A DNA stretch of 64,000 bases from Leptidea sinapis (taxonomy: Eukaryota; Arthropoda; Insecta; Lepidoptera; Pieridae): the NCBI RefSeq assembly GCF_905404315.1, contig NC_066288.1, forward strand, positions 7,030,501-7,094,500, in the 5' to 3' direction. Position numbers and translations under genes: made by a program. A model generated the notes under the pieces. It was not told where the DNA came from. It saw only the letters and a list, made by a program, of their open reading frames with translations, and searched no databases. Positions 1-14,100 of this stretch are shown here, one piece after another. The number at the start of each line of letters is the position of its first letter. Positions within the stretch are counted from its first letter, which is position 1.

Positions 1-1227
1 GATTATCCCTTTAAAAAGTTTTAAAATTGAAATTCTACAGCAGGGATCTGCAAGTAGTTTTAGGTGGGTTCCGTACACTGTGGGAATATTTTAACGAGGT
101 CCAGAAAAAATTATTGTTAAGTGCTACTTTCCTATTTAATGTATGGTTGCAAATACAACTCAGAAATTTTAAAACACAAGGCCTAAAATTAATGTGAGAA
201 ACTGCACCGACGGCCTTGAGCCAGTTTTTTATAAGTAGTTTGTTTCTCGAGAAGATCAGCAAATTCGCAGTTTGTCTTCTAGGTGAGTGTCCGTTAATCT
301 CGAACGATATTTTCAAATAATTAATATCTGAGAAAAATGTTTCACATACGTATTAGAGAGCTCAACGCTCAGCAAAGTCGCTAAATTGCGGAAGTCTCAC
401 TCCGCAAAATCAAATAAAGAAATAGGGACTCTTGCGGTCATAGAATAAGGTTTAAGATCGCACAGCGCTACTAACCTACATTTTTATTCACCTAGAAGTT
501 GCCTCTCTTTCTATCGCGTGACTCTTAACCTCTTCTGACGACATTAGGGTTGACTTCTTCACCTACAACTGTAACTTACCTAGTGTAAGGCCGTTTTATA
601 AAAAGAGCTCAGTTTTTTCTATGATATAAAAGGTATGTAATCGTTATTTTCAAACCTACATTAGTTTGAGATAGTATTGTAACCGTTGGAAGACCACGAC
701 ATAGTCAAACCTACTTAGTATAAAGGAACTAAATGGGTAGCTATTTCATGAATAGTTATTTCATTATAATAACAATCACTTTAAATTAGATTGTTTCAGC
801 GTCTTTAGGAAGCTTAAAAAAAGTTTGGATCGCAATGACCTTTTAATATGCTTTGCTTTATTTACCTATGTTTCTGTATTTTTAAAATATCGGTCGGATC
901 TGTGAAGTAGGTGACAACAAAAGCTAACTCGTGCAACACTGCTCGCTCGTGAGTCCCTACTGGCTGGCCTTCTCTGTAGAGACCCCTGCACGTACTTACG
1001 ATTTCGATACCTACACGGGGAGTGAGACAGGCGTGTAGCTAGTTTTTTGCAATTTTCATATATATCATACTTGGTTTTAAATTATTAATTCAATAAATAA
1101 AGGTATAGTACCTACATATACCTTATCTATGTAGTTATTAATTTGTACCTGGTATACAATACAGAACAATATTGGGCGGTCCGAGGTTCGACCTATCGCG
1201 ATGCACCTGTTACTGACTCTTGATCTA
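1..1227. other. no gene seen
   Basis: AT-rich. Only short open frames without coding character, and no recognised repeat. Confidence 0.5.
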
Positions 1228-1420
1228 TGAAATGAAATGATTTATTTGTATGAATCGTGGTAACATAGTTGTTAACAATTAATTGTTGTGCAGCACAATT
1301 CGCCAATATATCGGCAAACAAATTTTTGCTTGTCAATATTGGAATTTTTATATTTATACGTCATTAATACACATTACATAGTTTTAATTCAATAATATAA
1401 TATTAAACATTAGTTTGTAG
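1228..1420 (-). mobile_element. probable LINE 3' tail
   Basis: Reverse tail ACAAATAAATCATTTCATTTC, preceded by an AT-rich UTR. Similar in style to 35090-35127; no protein visible. Confidence 0.4.
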
Positions 1421-1740
1421 GTACCTCTTAAAAAATTACATTTAAATACTATTATTTTTGGCTAAAGAATTCTTATAAACTATAAAAGCATTTATCTTTT
1501 AGCCATAATTTTAATTTTTTATGCATTAATGTTTTAGGCATCTCTAGAATATTAGATTCTAGAGGAACAGAGATATTTGGTAAGTTGCAACTTGCAGCAT
1601 AGAAGATTATTTTAAACCTTCAATTTATCTATCTCCTAATAATTACTCACTTCATAATATGCACCTACTTATAAGTTCCGGTGAGTTAAGTTACGTAATG
1701 ACCATAAAAAACCACAAACAAAAATACTTTCCATTGGACG

Positions 1741-2045
1741 GTGTTTCCCTGCGAGATCGAATCAGAAATGAGGAGATCCGCAGGAGAACCAAAGTCAACG
1801 ACACAGCCCAAATGATTGCAAAACTGAAGTGGCAGTGGAGGGGAGGGTACATAGTTGAACGGGCTGATGACCGTTGGGGCAGTAAAGTCATCGAATGGCG
1901 ATCACGTACCGGATGGACTGACGATCTGGTCAAGATCGCCGGAATACGTTGAACGAGGGCGGCGCAGGACAGGTCGTTGTGGAGATCTTTGGGAGAGGCC
2001 TTTGTCCAGCAGTGGACGTCTTCCGGCTGATGATGATGATGACGA
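1741..2045 (+). mobile_element. RTE-type LINE 3' end (family D)
   Basis: It encodes the C-terminal part of an RTE polymerase (RDRIRNEEIRRRTKV, KLKWQWRGGYIVE, DDRWG.KVIEWR, WTDDLVKIAG) and ends in the usual (TGATGA)n tail. A short internal deletion removes the RRSVGRPPT-type segment. Inactive. Confidence 0.75.
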
Positions 2046-2338
2046 GCATGGTGTAGGAATTGCATTTCGCGCTTTTATACATAATATTCCATGGGGTAAG
2101 TCCAGACAAAGCGTATCTGATAATCAATAATATTACTCTTTCACTGTGGTTAAATATCTTTCGGAAATAACAATTAAAAAACTTATGGTTATGGCCGTAT
2201 TAATGGCCATAAAAAATTGTTGATCGGGCGGTTCGCGCAGAACGAATACGCTTCAAAGGCAAAAAAACTTCTTGGCATTTATCTGAATGAAGGTACCGGC
2301 TAGTGCATATACCCAAAACGTAGTGTTTAAATTCTGTT

Positions 2339-2515
2339 TGTATAGAAGGCATTTATTTTCACAAAATTTATTCCTTTAGAATTCTTTTTGATGTAATTTC
2401 TAATATACTAGACATTACTATCGCTTCGGAAACAAATGGCGCTCTGAGAGAAAAGAACCGGCGCAAGAAACTCTCCCAGCATTTTTTTGCGCTCTTTTTA
2501 ATCAAATATACTATA
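2339..2515 (-). mobile_element. family B LINE 3' UTR fragment
   Basis: Reverse 3' UTR only (TTTAGAATTCTTTTTGATGT, GGCGCAAGAAACTCTCCCAG). Confidence 0.7.
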
Positions 2516-3407
2516 GTCTTTCACTTGCAACCTGTTTTCGCACCAGCTACAGATGCCAATTTGCAATTATGAAAGATTCACTGCAGATTTTGGATGGTTT
2601 TCTCAGTGGTTACTACCGGAGTCATTTGAAGGGCAGTCGGTCATAGTACAGTATGCATCACTCTGAGAAGTCGGTAGTCTATGGACCAACATTAACAGTC
2701 AGAGCTGACGATAAGTCATGAAAAGGACGATCTGTCATAGTCAAAGGAGGGTAATTTTTTTCTCCTAATATATTTGGATCATAGGCCCTAATTGCATCCA
2801 AAACCGATTTGGCCTAGCTGCATTATTGGAATAGTTCTTGTTCGAAATACAGCCATATTCAGAGGCTGCATTCGATCACTCGTGTGTGGTGCGAAAAGTA
2901 ATAAAAATGAGATTTTTTCTTTTTTTTCATTAATTATTTCCAGTGTCGGGTCGCGGTGTGGTGCGGGGCAGGGAATTCCGCGTAGCACCTAACCTAGCTA
3001 AGGATCCCACGGCTGAGCCTAGGATCAAAGTTATATTACTGAGCCTTCAATTTTTTTTAGTTCTCTCTCATCTATAAGAAATTTGAAGAAGTATATTTTG
3101 CCTGTAGGGCGTTAAATTTCAAATTTGATAAAGTGACTTTACACCAAAGTTAATAAGTAAACTTGACTGGCAAAAAACAACTTGAAATTGGAGCGAGTAG
3201 CGTCGCGCCTATAGGTGATAGTCGAACACCGAAAAAAAAACCACACACAGGTGCTATGGCGCCCTAAATAATCTCTTCCCTATACCTACCTACCTTAGTG
3301 TCAGATTTATGTAAGTGAATATGTATTAGAAGTTAAGAAGAAATAAATGTAAATTTCACACAGCGTGCAGCCGTTTCATTTAATTAAACGGAAGAATCTC
3401 ATTTTAT
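2516..3407. other. no gene seen
   Basis: Unique-looking AT-rich sequence with a small GC-richer patch at 2940-3020 (GGTGTGGTGCGGGGCAGGGA). Nothing recognised. Confidence 0.4.
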
Positions 3408-4530
3408 TTGTTCCACAGGGTTCTATTCTCGGTCCTTTCTTTTTCTTATATATATTAACGATCTACCGTTTGTGGTACATGATAGCCACGAGATTGTATT
3501 GTTTGCTGATGATACTTCACTTATTTTTAAAGTGAAGCGACGTGCAGATATTGATGACGAGGTAAACAATGCACTCTCAAAGATAGTGCGTTGGTTTGAG
3601 ACGAATAATCTGCACTTAAGCAGTAAAAAAACAAAATGTTTACGGTTCATTACACTAAACACAGCGGAGGTACAAACCAACGTACTTATAAATGACCAGA
3701 GATTGGAACTTGTGGACACTACGGTCTTCTTGGGTATCACGTTAGATAAAAAGCTTCACATATTGCCCATCTAGCATATAGACTCAGCTCTGCGGATTAT
3801 GCAGTTAGAAAGATTAGAGAGTACACGAATGTTGCGACCGCTAGATTAGTGTACTTCAGTTATTTTCACAGTATCATGACGTACGGTATTTTACTATGGG
3901 GTCATGCTGCTGACATTGATATAGTGTTTGCTCTGCAAAAGAGAACTGTTCGTGCTATATATCAGTTTGGTTATAGACAGTCTCTCAAAGAAAAATTTAA
4001 AGAAATAAATATTATGACTGTTCATTGTCAGTACATTTTTGAAAATTTAATATACGTTCACAAAAATCAACACCTTTATTATAACACTAGAAATAAGGGA
4101 TTGCTTGTAACTTATTCTAGTAGGCTTCATAAGACGCAGAATAGCTTTAAGGGTAAATGTATACGCTTCTATAATAAAGTCCCAGACACTGTTCAGGCAT
4201 TATCTATAAATAAATTTAAATGTTTTATAAAAAAAAATGGCTCTGTCGTAAATCCTATTACTCCACGGCTGAATATCTAAATGATCGGACAGCCTGGGAC
4301 TAGATTGTGATTATAGCGATACAAATGACTGTACAATATTGTATATTTTTATTGAAAAGAGCGCAAAAAAAAGAATGCTGGGAAAGTTTCTTGCGCCGCT
4401 TCTTCTCTCTCAGAGCGCCATTTGTATCGGAAGCGGTATTAGTATCTAGTGGTTTTTAGAAATGACATCAAAAAGAATTCTAAAGGAATCAATTTTGAGA
4501 AAATAAATGCCTTTTATGCCTTTTAAAGGA
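3408..4530 (+). mobile_element. Jockey-group LINE fragment (family B) with RT core
   Basis: 5'-truncated at the reverse-transcriptase VPQGS motif. It keeps the catalytic FADD (3502-3513), the helical C-terminal part (YFSYFHSIMTYGILLWGHAA) and a 3' UTR ending ATAAATGCCTTTTATGCC. A frameshift and deletion at about 3765-3785 and a small deletion near 4070 make it inactive. The clade (Jockey or Daphne) is inferred. Confidence 0.75.
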
Positions 4531-4645
4531 GATACAAGAAAACGCCCCCCTTACCTACGCCTTTACCCCCCCGACATCTTCGTCAACACCCCCTTGACAC
4601 CTCCAGTCATTCAACATAATAAGAAACTGTAGCAAATTTATAACA

Positions 4646-4651
4646 TTTATT
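4646..4651 (-). promoter_or_regulatory. candidate polyadenylation signal of TAF6L-like gene
   Basis: AATAAA on the minus strand, about 190 bases after the stop codon and before the next repeat. Position and motif fit; not tested. Confidence 0.35.
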
Positions 4652-4837
4652 CGACAGCAGTCACCAAAACTTAATCAACAAAGGAATCCGTTAGAGATTA
4701 ATTTGAAGTTCTTAAACAGCAGTTATATAACCACTGTTTAAGCTCGATGGCAGAAATAAAACACCCACAACAAGAATAAATAACATTTATAATTAAAGAG
4801 AATTCGACTTGTCATGAGTTCAATTCTAAATTAATAT

Positions 4838-5178
4838 TCACAGAGACAATGCTCCAAATACTGGGAACGTGATATCTTGTTTGACATTATATTTAAACCT
4901 ATTTAACAGACCACTAGCGATCAAAACACCTTTAACATCGGACACAGATCCACTAAACACTGTTCTGTTCGGCTTCAATATATTCAAACTTCTACAGTTT
5001 TTTATTTTTATAACAATACTTCTTCTCCTATAGTTAGACACTTCAAACACGTCATGCTGCAACTTTTTTCTGACATTTGGAGGTATCACTTTGACTTTTG
5101 CCCGACATAACGTCCGGAGGGGCATATACAAGTCTTCATCACACTTTTCACTTTTTTCACTCTCACTTTGTTGATTTT
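4838..5178 (-). CDS. TAF6L: TAF6L-like exon 11 (C-terminus, stop)
   Basis: Residues 469-581 and stop TGA. The acceptor is TTTACAG. It starts with an acidic Ser/Glu/Lys stretch and then a basic segment rich in Lys and Arg. No named domain is recognised. The 3' tail of a repeat element ends about 23 bases upstream of this acceptor. Confidence 0.8.
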
Positions 5179-8100
5179 CTGTAAATAAGGAGACTCTTGT
5201 ACATATTTTTTTTATGAAAAATAAAGGACGAGACGAGCAGGACGTTCAGCTAATGGTAATTGATACGCCCCGCCCATTACAATGCAGTGTTCAGGATTCT
5301 TGAAATACCCCAAAAATTCTGAGCGGCACTAAAATTGCGCTCATCACCTTGAGACATAAGATATTTATTTTTATTTTTTATAAGTGTCGTTTGCCCAGTA
5401 CTTTCATTAGCTACGGCGGCCTTCAGACCGAAACACAATAATGTTTACACATTACTGCTTCACGGCAGAAATAGGCGCCGTTGTGGTACCCATAATCTAG
5501 ACGGAATCTCCGGAGCCTCCCACTGGTTTTAAACTAGACATACTTATTTGTTACTTTTTTTGCTGATGACACATCTTGATTGATAGTAACATGAGTTGTG
5601 AAAGAGTGACAAACATACGTCCATACATTCTTACAAACTTTCGTGATTTTGTAGGATGCAACCAGAAATTCTTAATAAATACTAGAAACTTTGACCAATT
5701 TCCTTACTTTCTTTCTATCTTTGAACACTTTCTGTATTATTAATAAACCTGAAGTAAAATTATTCCAAATTTAAAACTTTTTTCTTTATCTTACCTGACA
5801 GGGAGAAGTAATTTTAAACTTGTGGTAACTTTACATTGCGTTTATTAATAAGACAGTTTAAGAATATCTTCATTTTTATTTTATTATTAACGAGGACCAA
5901 CAGTCTTCAATTAAAACTAAAATAATAATAAATACAAACTTTAAAAGCTCAATTGCAGGTCATCGCTAGTAGAAATAAATTAGAGGTACACACAATTCAG
6001 ATTTATAAAAAAATGGTTAAGAAAAACTAGGAACTTAATACTTCATAAGTAAAGTGCAAAATAAATAAAAACATTAGCACGACACGCCACAAGTTAGGAT
6101 ATCATCATCACCATCTGGATGTGTGGCGGTCCTCCACAGTGCGGTTTTCAAGGAGCTTTCTTCCACGTACTACAAAGCTGTGGAATGAACTTCCTTGTGC
6201 AGTGTTTCCGGGACGGTACGACATGGGTACCTTCAAAAAATGCGCGTACACCTCCGTTAAAGGCCGGCAACGCTCCTGTGATTCCTCTTCTGGTGTTGCA
6301 AGAGATTGTGGGCGGCGGTGATCACCAAACAATACGAACCCGTACGCTCGTTTGTCCTCCTATTCAATAAAATAGAAAAAATAAAAAAAAAAAAACAAAA
6401 GACATCATAGTCAACTATGCTTATTTTTAGAAGATAGATTCACATAAGTAAAAAGAGTTACCTAGGTAAGGGAACAAAGTTCTCCTGGGTAATATTGAGT
6501 CTCCGAGCATTTCATATAATGTGTAGTCTGTTGTAACGAAATCTTCCAGATATGTTGTAAGCTCCGATCTCAAAAGACATGTTGAAACGTCCTGAAAGAT
6601 AAGAAAACATGGCAGATCAAGGACAAGACAAAGAGAAATGAAATACATCGGGGGATCACAAGACATAACACACCAACTAAAACGCGTAACAGATTTCAAA
6701 TCTGCCCTTGCTGCTTATTATGCATATGCACATTCTAGATTATCATATGGAATATTAATATGTGGAAACTGTAGTGAAATAAAAGATATATTTATTCAAC
6801 AGAAAAAATGTATCAGAATTTTAGAAAATATCCAGCAGATGGATTCATGTAGACCATATTTTATTAAACACAAAATTTTAACTCTTACTTCAATTAACAT
6901 CCTAGAAGCATGTAAATTTGTTAAAAAACATTCGGACTTATACTCAACACTACCAAATAACAAGCGAAATAATAGAAATTTAAACAAATTAAAAATTCCC
7001 CAAACAAGTATGTCATTAGTGTCATCGAGCCCTCACCACATGGCAATAAAAATTTATAATCACATCCCAAACGAAATTAAAAATAAAGAGAAGCCTTCTC
7101 TATTTGAAAGACATCTTAAAAATTTTTTAGTTTCAAAATGCTTCTACGATTTACCCGAATTTTTTAATTACAAGTGTGAGAATTAGTTACAATATAGTAT
7201 AAGACTTATTTATATTATGTATAACGTTGCTGTGCCCTTGCAGGGCGTCACATATTGTCTACCCATTAATGTACCAACCATCCTACTGTAAAATGTGACT
7301 TGCAATAAAATATTTTGATTTGATTTGACATAGAGGAGGATCTTTTGCCCCTATTTCAAATACTTAAAAAGACTCAAAGAAAGTTATATTGATTTTAATA
7401 AATCAAATAATATAAAAAATTTACATTTTCACCAACAAATATTGACCATGCGACATGTGAACGACATCGCCAGAACAACTCACGCACATACAAATTAATG
7501 AGATAAATATTGAATTAGGCGTTATTTTGCGGAAATCCATAATTACTATCCAAGTGTTGTGTTTTGTTTAGTGTTAATTCCAATATTGTCTTCAAACAAT
7601 TCGACACGTGTTTCGCCTCTACACGAGGCATGCACAGGAGATGTTCACTCGCCAAGTTCTGCCAGAATTGTTTGAGGACAAATCTTGGCGGAATTAATCA
7701 AGAAAACTCACAACATTTGTTTTTTTTTTATATGACATTAAGGGACGAGAAGGAGGAAGTTCGGCTGAAGGTAATTGATACGCCCTGCCCATTACAATGC
7801 TATGTCGCTCAGGATTCTTGAAAAAATCAAAAATTCTGAGCTGCACCACAACTGCGCTCGTCACCTTGAGACATGTATATATATATGCTAAGTCGCATTT
7901 GCCCAGTAATTTGACTAGCTACGGCGCCCTTCAGACCGAAACACAGTAATTCTTAAACATAACTGTTTCACGGCAGAAATAGGCGCCGTTGTGGTCATAA
8001 TATAATCTAAATCTTCCATATGAATATGATCTATCCCTTAGAAAAACCTTAGACAAGCTTCGACTCATGTTTAAATATAATCAAGGTATAAAGATTGTTG

Positions 8101-11100
8101 AACGCTAAACAGAAAGACACGGATTTGTAAAATAAATTTTTTAAAACAAGTTTTCAACACATGTTTAAATTTTCCTGTACACAAAAATAGCAGCTTTTCA
8201 TGTCATATCCTAATAACTCTGTTGTAGCGAAAAGCGAACATGGTGATTTTAAACAATTGAATAGTTTTTAAAAGAGTTACAAGTAATTTATTTTTTTATG
8301 GAATAGGAGGACAAACGAGCGTACGGGTCACCTGGTGTTTTTTTTTTTTTTTTTTTATTTATCATATTACATATACCGATATAAAACTAGGTCAAATTAG
8401 CATCTAAAAAAAAAACCACAAAGGTTAACAACTAATGCTAATAACACTTAATAATACGTCACAACTCAACAACAACTTATGCTATAAATTAAATGAACAA
8501 CAGTGAAAATATTTTAAAAGACTTAAAAACGAATAAATATAACTTATAAATATGACTTAGCAGGTTCAAGTGATCACCGCCGCCCACATTCTCTTGCAAA
8601 ACCAGAGGAATCACAAGAGCGTTGCCGGCGTTGAAGGAAGGTGTACGCGCTTTTTTGAAGGTACCCATGTCATAGTTAAACATACATTGTTTGTTTGTTT
8701 GAACGCGCTAATCTCTGGTACTACTGGTCCGATTTGAATGATTCTTTTAGTGTTGGGTAGTCCATTTATCGAGGAAGGCTATAGGCTATGTTTTTTTTTC
8801 AAAATTAGGGATCCGTAATAAAATTGCTATTTTGTAACACAAGGTGTAAAATCGAAAACCTATTTTTGCGTGCGCTGCAAAAACTATTGACAATAGAACA
8901 AAATGATGTACAGGCTATAATATAGGCAATATTTTATTACTTATAAAACTATCGCGTGAATTATACTTTATATGGCAAAACAACGTTTGCCGGGTCAGCT
9001 AGTTATGAATAATTTAAGAGAGTGAAATTTTAAGAAGCGCGCGCATCACTGTAAAAGTAACAGGTTGAAGTTGGTTCCTAAAATATTCTGACATTTGCGA
9101 TATTCGTTATTTTTTTTTAAGATTTCTTCGTCCATTATTAGGGCAAAGGGTTCAAGCCCGTGCAGCCGTATTCGGTTTTTAATAATTAATTGTCAAAACC
9201 ATCGTTGCAAGATTTTTACAATATTGTTCTTTCTACAAACGTAGAAACGAGAAATAATTAATTTTAAGGACTTTTGGTTTGTTAGGCCAAAGAAGTATAA
9301 CTTCTTGCGTGCATACATATCTGGATACATGCACACACTTTTAGTACAAAATCAGTAGAATTATCATGTATTGGCGATGTGCTCGATGTTAAAAAACCTC
9401 ACCTCGAAAATAGAACTGTCAGTTATAATAAAGTATTTTGATTTGTATTAGTTTAAAATAATGCCACAAACGACATAATCCTCACCAGCATTGTCTCTCT
9501 CAGGTCGCATTGTCTATGATTCCTCCGAGGTGCGTGTATACTATTATCCAGGTGCTCCAAGTGATCACCTAGGCATTCGATCAGCGCGCCGCGACCCAGG
9601 GCCATCACACAGCGGATCATGGGTGCCGTGAGACGGTCCTTCGTACCTTGCGAGAGGTAGTCGAAAAGAATACCTTTACCTGAAAATTATTGGTATGTCA
9701 GAAACAAAAATGTTTTGACAAAAAATTGTATGTAAAGTCGGTTTACGAATGTTAATTTTAAGTACCTAATAACGTCTAAAGGAAACATAGATAAAAAATT
9801 GCATACAAAATTATAAAAATAATTGATTTATTATCACTGAACTATCATTATTTTGTATACCTAATACAAAGGAATATTTTTGAAGAATTGAAAATAACAA
9901 ATTTTTCGATAAAGGCAGAAATCGATCGACATTATTTAAAAATTAACGAAGCATCGTACATAGGCAAGTGGATATATATTAGTACAATTATAAGTTCATT
10001 TGATGACTATATGAAAATTATTTAGATTCTAGGGTATGGGAATAGAAAAAAAAAGAAAATTTAAAGTTGGTTACAACATATGTTGTCCTGCAAAAACGTA
10101 ACGCTATGCCATAGAGATATTGTTGAAATGACAATTGACAGCCCCTGTCAGTTGTTATTTAAGTTTGGTTTCACAGTTATTATTATAAATTGTACCTACC
10201 TTTATACTACCTATAGGTACCTACTTTTTAGTGAAAACCTGAATAGCTAGGTTTATACAATATAATATTATAAACATTATGGATACAGTCAACACAGTCT
10301 ATCGGTAACAATAACCTCTACTCACACGTCTTAATACTATTAATAATAATAATTATACTTCGTTTTACATTATCTTTTTTCTCCCACTCTTTTAGACATA
10401 CTTACCATTTGCTTTTTTGTTACTTTTATCCCGTTGTACAACAATAACTAAGTTTCCAAAATGTACGCTATCTCTATCAGTGGGTCCCAAAATACATGCA
10501 AATTCGCCATTCTCCTTTAGAATTATATGCACTCGTTTAATCAAATATTTTTTTACTTTAGGCGAAGAGTAAGCAGAAAACACGCAAACATGGTGTTTTT
10601 AGACAAGTTTTGTGGTGTAAGTATAGCATTTCGAGCTATGAACATAACTTAATCCTGTTACAGATATCCTTAAGTCTTATTTGTAGGTTGCTAATGCTTG
10701 CTGTTGGTTATAGTTAACACTGCCGAGACTTTTTGAACTACCACTTTTCTTTGAAGTTAAACAAGTTTTTTGGCATGGCGTGACGCATTTTTTTGGTACT
10801 TCTCTCAGAAAAGTTATTCTTATAGCTTGTACTTTTTCGTGTAGGTTATAGGGGTAGGTAGGTTATTCAGATTAGTAGTGAATAACGAGGTATATAAGCA
10901 TATAAACTGTTTTCCACGCAAGAATTTTGAAAATATTGGCTTTGTTACATAGATGGCGGGCCGGCAGCCGTGAACTTATATCGCTCAAGGTCGCTGGCAT
11001 TTAGTGTCGCCTTAAACCACACCTTAGGCCGGCCATACGGCATATTTCTTTATCGCTTGTTCCGCGTTTTCTCTTGCACGCTCAGCTAAGCCGGAACGTG

Positions 11101-14100
11101 ACAGTGAGTCATGCTTCCATTTATGAGACAGTGTATGTTTATTTATAAAGTTCGCACGACACGCCACAAATTAGGATATCATCCCTACCATCTGGATGTG
11201 TATCCTAACACTGTGCGGTTTTCAAGGAGCTTTCTTCCGCGTACTACAAAGCTGTGGAATGAGCTTCTTTGTGCGGTATTTCCGGGAGAATACGACATGG
11301 GTACCTGCAACGTTCCTGTAATTCCTCTGGTGTTGCAAGATAATGTCCGCGGCGGTGATCACTTAACACTAGGTGACCCGTACGCTCGTTTGCACTCCTT
11401 TTCCATAAAAAAATGTTTTTTGGGAGCGTAGAGGTTGAGGGTTTTGGTCTATGAAGCACGCTGCATTCGCTTGGATTCGGATGTGACCAGGTGTGGATAC
11501 AACTTTTTACAACATTTACATGAGTCGCATCAATCCACACACACTGTATAAGCAATGTGTGTGTATTCATTAGTTGCATAGAGCACCTAATTTTGTTGGT
11601 ATTGAATGAGATTGAACCATCACGCTCAGCTGTAGTAACATTTAGTAACGCGATAAATCAAGTTCATCAAGCCTCGTAATGAATTTTAATCTAAAAAATA
11701 TTCCGATAATTTTGCTTCATTGATGTAAAATTTTCAATAGAAGAACACATTTAACGAAAGCTTTATCTTTAGATATATCATAAATATCTTATGAAGATAG
11801 TTTAACATATTATAATATATATATTAACTAATATAGTATATATAGACGACCTCTATAGCCGAGTGGTTAGCGATCCTGCCTACTAAGCTAGAGGTCCCGG
11901 GTTCGATTCCCGGTAGGTGCAAGCATTTATATGATGAATATGGATGTTTGTTTCCGAGTCATGGATGTTTAAATGTATTTATGTATGTTTATATGAATTT
12001 ATGTATTTTTAAGTAAGTATATTGTATTAAATATATCATTGTCTTGTAACCCATAACACAGGCTATATATGCTTAACTTGGGGCAAGATAATTTGTGTGA
12101 AAAAAAAAGTGTCTCAAAGTGTCTCAATATGATTGGTTTTGAGCAGATTATCGGCTATAATAGATGGCGCCACAGCAGTGCTTTGGACAAACATATCAAG
12201 ATTTAAGGATAAAGCTATATTCGGATGATTGGCTAAGTGGTTATAGCTCTGGGGCGTATGTGGCCGTAGAGGGGGGTGAGGGTAATCATTTAAAAGTGAC
12301 AAAATAATATTAAACAGTAAATATTTACCTATAATAATGAATGATGGCCAAGTCCTTGTTATTTTCGTTAATATTGCAACCATTTTCTCTGCCAGTGATC
12401 CATTGCCTAATATATTTGAGACCATGACGGGAAACAATCTCTGAAACTAGAAAACAACAATTCAAATAAATTGTTAAATTGAATTCAGAAACTAAATCAC
12501 GTACCACAGCAGAGAGTTAAGATATTTTCTACACAGAATTCTGGGTTTTTCAAGAATCCAGCGGGAGGCTCCTTTGCACAGGATGCCGGCTAAATTATGG
12601 GTACAACAACGGCGCCTATTTCTGCCATGAAGCAGTAATGTGTAAGCATTATTGTATTTCGTTCTGAAGGGCGCCGTCGCTAGTGAAATTACTCGGCAAA
12701 TGAGACTTAACATCTTATGTCTCAAGGTGACTATTGGGTTTTTTCAGTAGTCCTGAGCGGCACTGTGTTGTAATGGGCAGGGCGTAACAATTACCATCAG
12801 CTGAACGTCCTGCTCGTCTCGTCCCTTACTGTCATAAAATAAATCCTGGTACTGTTTTGTAATCGACATCACGTACTACTACCGACCAGGTAAACATCTT
12901 GCTAGTCTCGTAAGTTTTTCTGATAAAAAATAACTCCTCAACAATAACTAAATACCAAAATTTAGTTAATTACATTAGATACCCATTAAAAAATCTTAAA
13001 TTATAGTCAACCATACCAGCTTTAAAATAATTAATTAATTACCTAAACCATGCGTTATTTTACTTTATTATAATAATAAAAACGTGTTGCTATGTTATCG
13101 CTGTGGTAGATTTTAACATTAAATATGAGAATAATTTACAATCATATACTTAAAAAATTAATAGTTAATTATTTAAATGCTACTGCCCTGTTCTGCCCCA
13201 GGGCGTAAAAGGGGATGAAATGGACTGAGTGCTAAGAAAGTCATGGTTGTACAGTGGGCCTACCATGAACTCTTATTGCGATTCAATTGACAACCTAAAA
13301 TGAACTGCTTTGCTATTTCGTACCACGACGTGATTAGAGCTATCTGATTTAGGTTGACGTCAAATAAACTGATTAAATCGCAATGATGTCAATTGAATGT
13401 CAAAAATTATATCAACTGAATCGCAAATTGATTTAGTTCGTTTATTCATTCGTACCATGAGGTAATATTTCAAGCTAAACTGGATACCTAATGTGTCAAA
13501 GTGAGCGATTGTTAATAACTTTTAAAAATAGTGAAAAAATACAGAAAAGGAAATTATTATTATTATTTATATTAATATAATTTAATAAGTACAAGAAAAG
13601 GCTTTATGGTTTTTATAATTTGACGCTATAAAGCGCAATTTAAAATGTTTTTTTAGTATTTTCTACGCAAAAAAAAACCGCTAAAATCATATCATTTTAG
13701 GTTTCGAAACGCAACGCATATGGTTCGAGTAAGAGAGACAAACTTATGCAACGACTGTAGAGCGTCATCTCTTTCTCACCACAGACAAATTTATTTCGTT
13801 CATTCTTCTTAAGGGATCCAAACGCCATTCAGTAAAAGACACGTCTTGGTACGAATTTTAGCAATTCAGTTTAGGTACCTAAATCGAACTGCATCGGAAT
13901 CGCATCGCTTATTAAAAGTTAATGGTAGGCCCTCAGGGCAGATTGAACGGCCTGGACACTCATACAGAAAAGCAGCATGAAAGTGGCCTGACACCTCTGT
14001 TTCACATGGGTTAATGTCAAAAAGCAGCAGAAATTTAATGTTATGATAAGGATTCCTTTTTTAATTTATATAATGTTTCTTTTTACCTACATAAACCTAT

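Noticed and set aside
11846..11921. tRNA gene
   Set aside because: A and B boxes are present, but the anticodon stem does not pair, and the sequence runs on into a SINE body and A-tail.
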